This document shows, piece by piece, positions 61,401 through 64,000 of a stretch of DNA of 64,000 nt. The position numbers and the translations under genes are program-made. Below the pieces are notes generated by a model. That model had not been told where the DNA came from, ran no database searches, and was given only the letters and a program-made list of their open reading frames with translations. The DNA is from Quercus robur (lineage: Eukaryota; Streptophyta; Magnoliopsida; Fagales; Fagaceae). Position 1 is the first letter of the stretch; each line of letters opens with the position of its first letter. The stretch lies in the NCBI RefSeq assembly GCF_932294415.1, contig NC_065544.1:23101351-23165350 (forward strand), written 5' to 3'.

Positions 61401-64000
61401 CTTACCAATAAAAAATAATTGAAATTTTGATAGTAAGTAACGGATTATCATGTCCGCTCTAGAATTCTAAAAACTAGCTAAAATGAAATATAACTAATGA
61501 AATCATGTCTAGGTTTCCTTAACAGTTACACATGTTTTAAGCAATTGCATTATAGAAGGAGGAAATCACTCTCTGAAAGATACTTTAAAATCTGCGGAAA
61601 ATTCTGTGTTCAAATTGATAAATTTAATTGACAGATCACATAGCTTCATGTAGGCTGTTTCGGAATGAACTAGGACTCCAACTTCCTCTCTTTTGGGGGA
61701 AAAAGGGGAATCAAAATAGTTTGACTGGTAAAGTAAGTTGGAATCTTACTCAAAGCTACATCAACATGTAAATGATACTCAGACTTATGGGCCACGACAA
61801 CAGCATATTCCACTGAATCTGGCACTAAACTAAAGGAAATGTACATGAATTAATAGGATTTCAGAAAACATGAGTAAAGCTAACTAAGTGGGAAATCAAC
61901 TTAGCAATAATAAAGTGAGGCTTTAAGATTTTTTTTTTTGGATAGGTAAAGGCTCTAAAAAAAAAAAATTTACATGGCTAGGAGACCTTACAACAGCATA
62001 ATGCTTTATTCCTTTTGGCATCAAGCATACGCTTGATCTTTCTGATTTGAAGTTAATTAATTGTTTCCTCATTTGGAAGATTTTCCTACGTTCCATTGTT
62101 AGTGTTCTTTTACAACATTCGTGTTGCTGTAAATTTCTCTTTAATCTATGTTGATGACTTGCTTCTGCAATTTGTGATGCCTACACAATTAGGAATAAAG
62201 TAGTAGTTTGTTGTCTCCTGTTATAATAGCATGCAAGGTTCTGCAGAGACTGGCCATGTTGGTACTGAAATTGATAAGTTGTTGCAGGTTTGCTTGATTT
62301 CTGCTACCCTTCCTCATGAAATTTTGGAGATGACAAACAAGTTTATGACAGATCCTATACGGATACTTGTGAAACGTGATGAATTGACTCTGGAGGTAAG
62401 TAATATTTGTATGTTGTATCAGCTACCTTTGGATGTAGATCTGAATGCAAGTTTTTATGTCATTGTAAATCTGTAGTTTGATACTGGTTTTATTTTAATC
62501 CTTTTATGATGACAGGGCATCAAACAATTTTTTGTTGCCGTGGAAAGGGAAGAGTGGAAGTTTGATACTTTATGTGATCTTTATGATACCCTTACGATCA
62601 CCCAAGCTGTCATATTCTGCAACACAAAGAGAAAGGTAGTGCTGTCCTTGATCAAATTTTGGATTCAAGTTCTAGTAGTGTTATCTTGCCTAATTGTGAG
62701 AATATAATGAAGAAAGCTTTCAAGTGTCAGTCTATTGTTAGGTTCACAGTTTATCAAGTAATATTCTTGGCCATATGGCTTTATGCAAGTGTAATAGTTA
62801 ACATGAACACCAGTGAAGTAAAATAGAGACAGAAAAAGTTTTAATATTGTCTTTGCTTTCCAAGTGAGTAAGATGTACCTTAAACTTTCACAGGGTGTAG
62901 AATGATCCCTATTCCCCCTTTTTTTTTATGGGTAATTCAGCTTTTATTTATAGACACTAAACACAAATTACAAAGGAAGACCCCAAATAAACTAGCTTAG
63001 GGAAACCTCCCTGCTACAGTAACCAAAACAAAACTAACCATAAAACCAAAGCAAGCCAAAACAAATGGCACAGCAAAACACGCTAACTACTGCCCTGACA
63101 ATCTAAACAAAAACATCTATAAGGCATCACAACCAGTACCTCTAGCACAGTAGCACATAGATTAGCACTTTGGCTTAGCATATCTAGATTTCTTTCTATT
63201 TCACTGCCCTGTTTTTATTCGTTCCTTCTGGCTTCTATGTACTGGTTGATGAATATGATGTTATTCTTCTATTAATCTTGGAACAGGTGGATTGGCTAAC
63301 AGAAAAGATGCGTAGCAATAACTTCACTGTTTCATCAATGCATGGAGACATGCCACAAAAGGAGAGAGATGCAATTATGGAAGAGTTTCGGGCTGGTCAA
63401 ACCCGTGTCCTAATAACAACAGATGTTTGGGCCAGGGGGATTGATGTCCAACAGGCAAGTTGTTTGGCTCTTCTTTAATATATTATGTATTACTTTTCCA
63501 CAGCAAGCTAAATTTAAAATGGAAAATGAGTAGGGCCTTAAGTTGTGACCCCGTTAAAACACTCAGTGTCAGTGCCAATGAGAGCTAGCTCAAATGACAC
63601 TTCATTCTCACACAAATGTGAGTGGAGGGTGAGGTTGAGGGTTTAGAAGTAACCCACTGGTTGTGTGAGTGTAACTTTCAATCATTAGGAAAAAAAAATT
63701 TCAGTTGACTTTGGATTTAATGAGGTGGAAAGTGACCAATACCTCCCCTACTAGACCAAGTTAATTGATGAGAACATTTGCTGACTTGCGTTAAAATGAC
63801 TGGTAATTCTTAATTCTGTGAGTTGATAAATGTATGGGACTTCTTGGTACTGTGACTAATGAACCTAGATGCCTATCAGTTTTTTTTTTTTTGGTTTTTT
63901 TTGTGTGGGGGGGGGGGGGGTGTTGAACTTGCTGCCTGCTTGTGGTACAATAGTTAGGCGTGTTTTTCATGTTGTCAAGTGTTGATGTGTGCTTCTACTT
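58479..64000 (+). CDS. EIF4A3: eukaryotic initiation factor 4A-III (DEAD-box helicase, exon junction complex), 5' part
   Basis: RNA helicase that anchors the exon junction complex on spliced mRNA in the nucleus. Coding exons: 58479-58789, 60448-60688, 60854-60934, 62288-62395, 62516-62635, 63287-63454; 1029 nt, 343 aa so far, phase kept at each junction. The family is about 408 aa, so the last ~65 residues (including HRIGRSGR) lie beyond the window. Motifs: Q motif [10 protein letters not shown] (55-64), Walker A AQSGTGKT (80-87), PTREL (112-116), DESD (185-188, the usual plant eIF4A-III form of DEAD), SAT (216-218), [10 protein letters not shown] near the end. [17 protein letters not shown] and the [31 protein letters not shown] region separate it from eIF4A-I/II. 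The last visible intron has a GC donor (CAG then GCAAGT). Confidence 0.96.
58975..59235. repeat. inverted repeats and poly-C run in eIF4A-III intron 1
   Basis: AACTTGCTGATTTGTG (near 59046) and its exact complement CACAAATCAGCAAGTT (near 59112) form a 16-bp stem around a ~50-base loop. A third copy, CACAAATCAACAAGTT, lies near 59196 after a run of about 23 C at 59153-59175. Probably a decayed small foldback element. Confidence 0.65.
61300..61425 (+). mobile_element. SINE-like repeat in eIF4A-III intron 3, copy 1
   Basis: Has a tRNA-like A-box phrase (TAGCTCAAATGGC), then a diverged B-box region (GAGGTTGTGGTTTAAGTC), ending 'gacttaccaataaaaaat'. The same order occurs at 63.57 kb. Both copies are decayed. 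Confidence 0.5.
62915..63130. other. A/C-rich intron segment, possible repeat fragment
   Basis: The start 'ttttttatgggtaattcagcttttatttata' and the following A/C-rich stretch differ from the adjacent intron and look like the tail of an inserted repeat on the minus strand. No ends are confirmed. Confidence 0.25.
63570..63706 (+). mobile_element. SINE-like repeat in an eIF4A-III intron, copy 2
   Basis: AGCTAGCTCAAATGAC (A-box-like), GGTGAGGTTGAGGGTTTAGAAG (B-box-like, decayed), then GTGTGAGTGTAACTTTCAATC and a poly-A tail. Related to 61300-61425. Confidence 0.5.
63908..63920. repeat. poly-G tract
   Basis: About 13 consecutive G after a GTGTG phrase, the fifth long C/G homopolymer in the window. 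Confidence 0.85.

Overview
The window is nuclear DNA of a flowering plant. It is AT-rich, intron-rich and full of plant transposons. The host genes are typical of eudicots: ABC4, a three-RRM hnRNP-Q-like protein, UVSSA, eIF4A-III and an RPS6 relic. Several small repeats, such as the 180-bp one at 25433-25612, resemble sequences I associate with Fagales (oak, chestnut), but that placement is inference.

Layout. 2.1-7.9 kb (+): ABC4/MenA, the plastid prenyltransferase of phylloquinone synthesis; 11 coding exons keep phase throughout and give 401 aa. 7.9-13.7 kb: non-coding DNA with decayed repeats. 13.7-19.1 kb (-): a 728-aa three-RRM RNA-binding protein in 11 coding exons. 20.4-27.0 kb: a broken Ty3/gypsy chromodomain retrotransposon fossil carrying three later insertions. 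27.9-29.7 kb (-): an intron-bearing RPS6 pseudogene. 30.9-33.3 kb (-): UVSSA, a transcription-coupled repair factor, 653 aa. 34.4-50.4 kb: a very large Mutator-like element (MULE). 50.4-51.3 kb: a second, non-autonomous MULE. 52.2-57.0 kb: a cluster of small DNA elements (Tourist-like with TTA duplications, hAT-like with an 8-bp duplication). 58.5 kb to the window end (+): the first six coding exons of eIF4A-III.

The main discovery candidate is the MULE at 34447-50395. It is flanked by a perfect 10-bp target duplication (TATAATACGA), and its two ends align with each other. Inside, a 933-aa MuDR-type transposase gene reads rightward from the left end. A 753-aa plant-mobile-domain (PMD, MAIN/MAIL1-like) gene reads leftward from the right end. 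This convergent layout resembles maize MuDR, with the PMD gene where mudrB would sit. Each gene has a 5' UTR intron ending just before its ATG. Between the two genes lie genomic fragments of two unrelated host genes (NDUFAF7 and GPN1/QQT2, introns retained) and a ~190-bp near-perfect palindrome just past the transposase gene. The left end holds eight 94- or 109-bp tandem units, each with a CGAGTCTT-A-AAGACTCG hairpin. Related CTCGAG hairpins recur at every MULE-like end in the window, which suggests a shared terminal recognition or fold-back motif.

Coding models were built by hand from splice signals and phase continuity. UTR limits and transposon edges without a visible target duplication are approximate.
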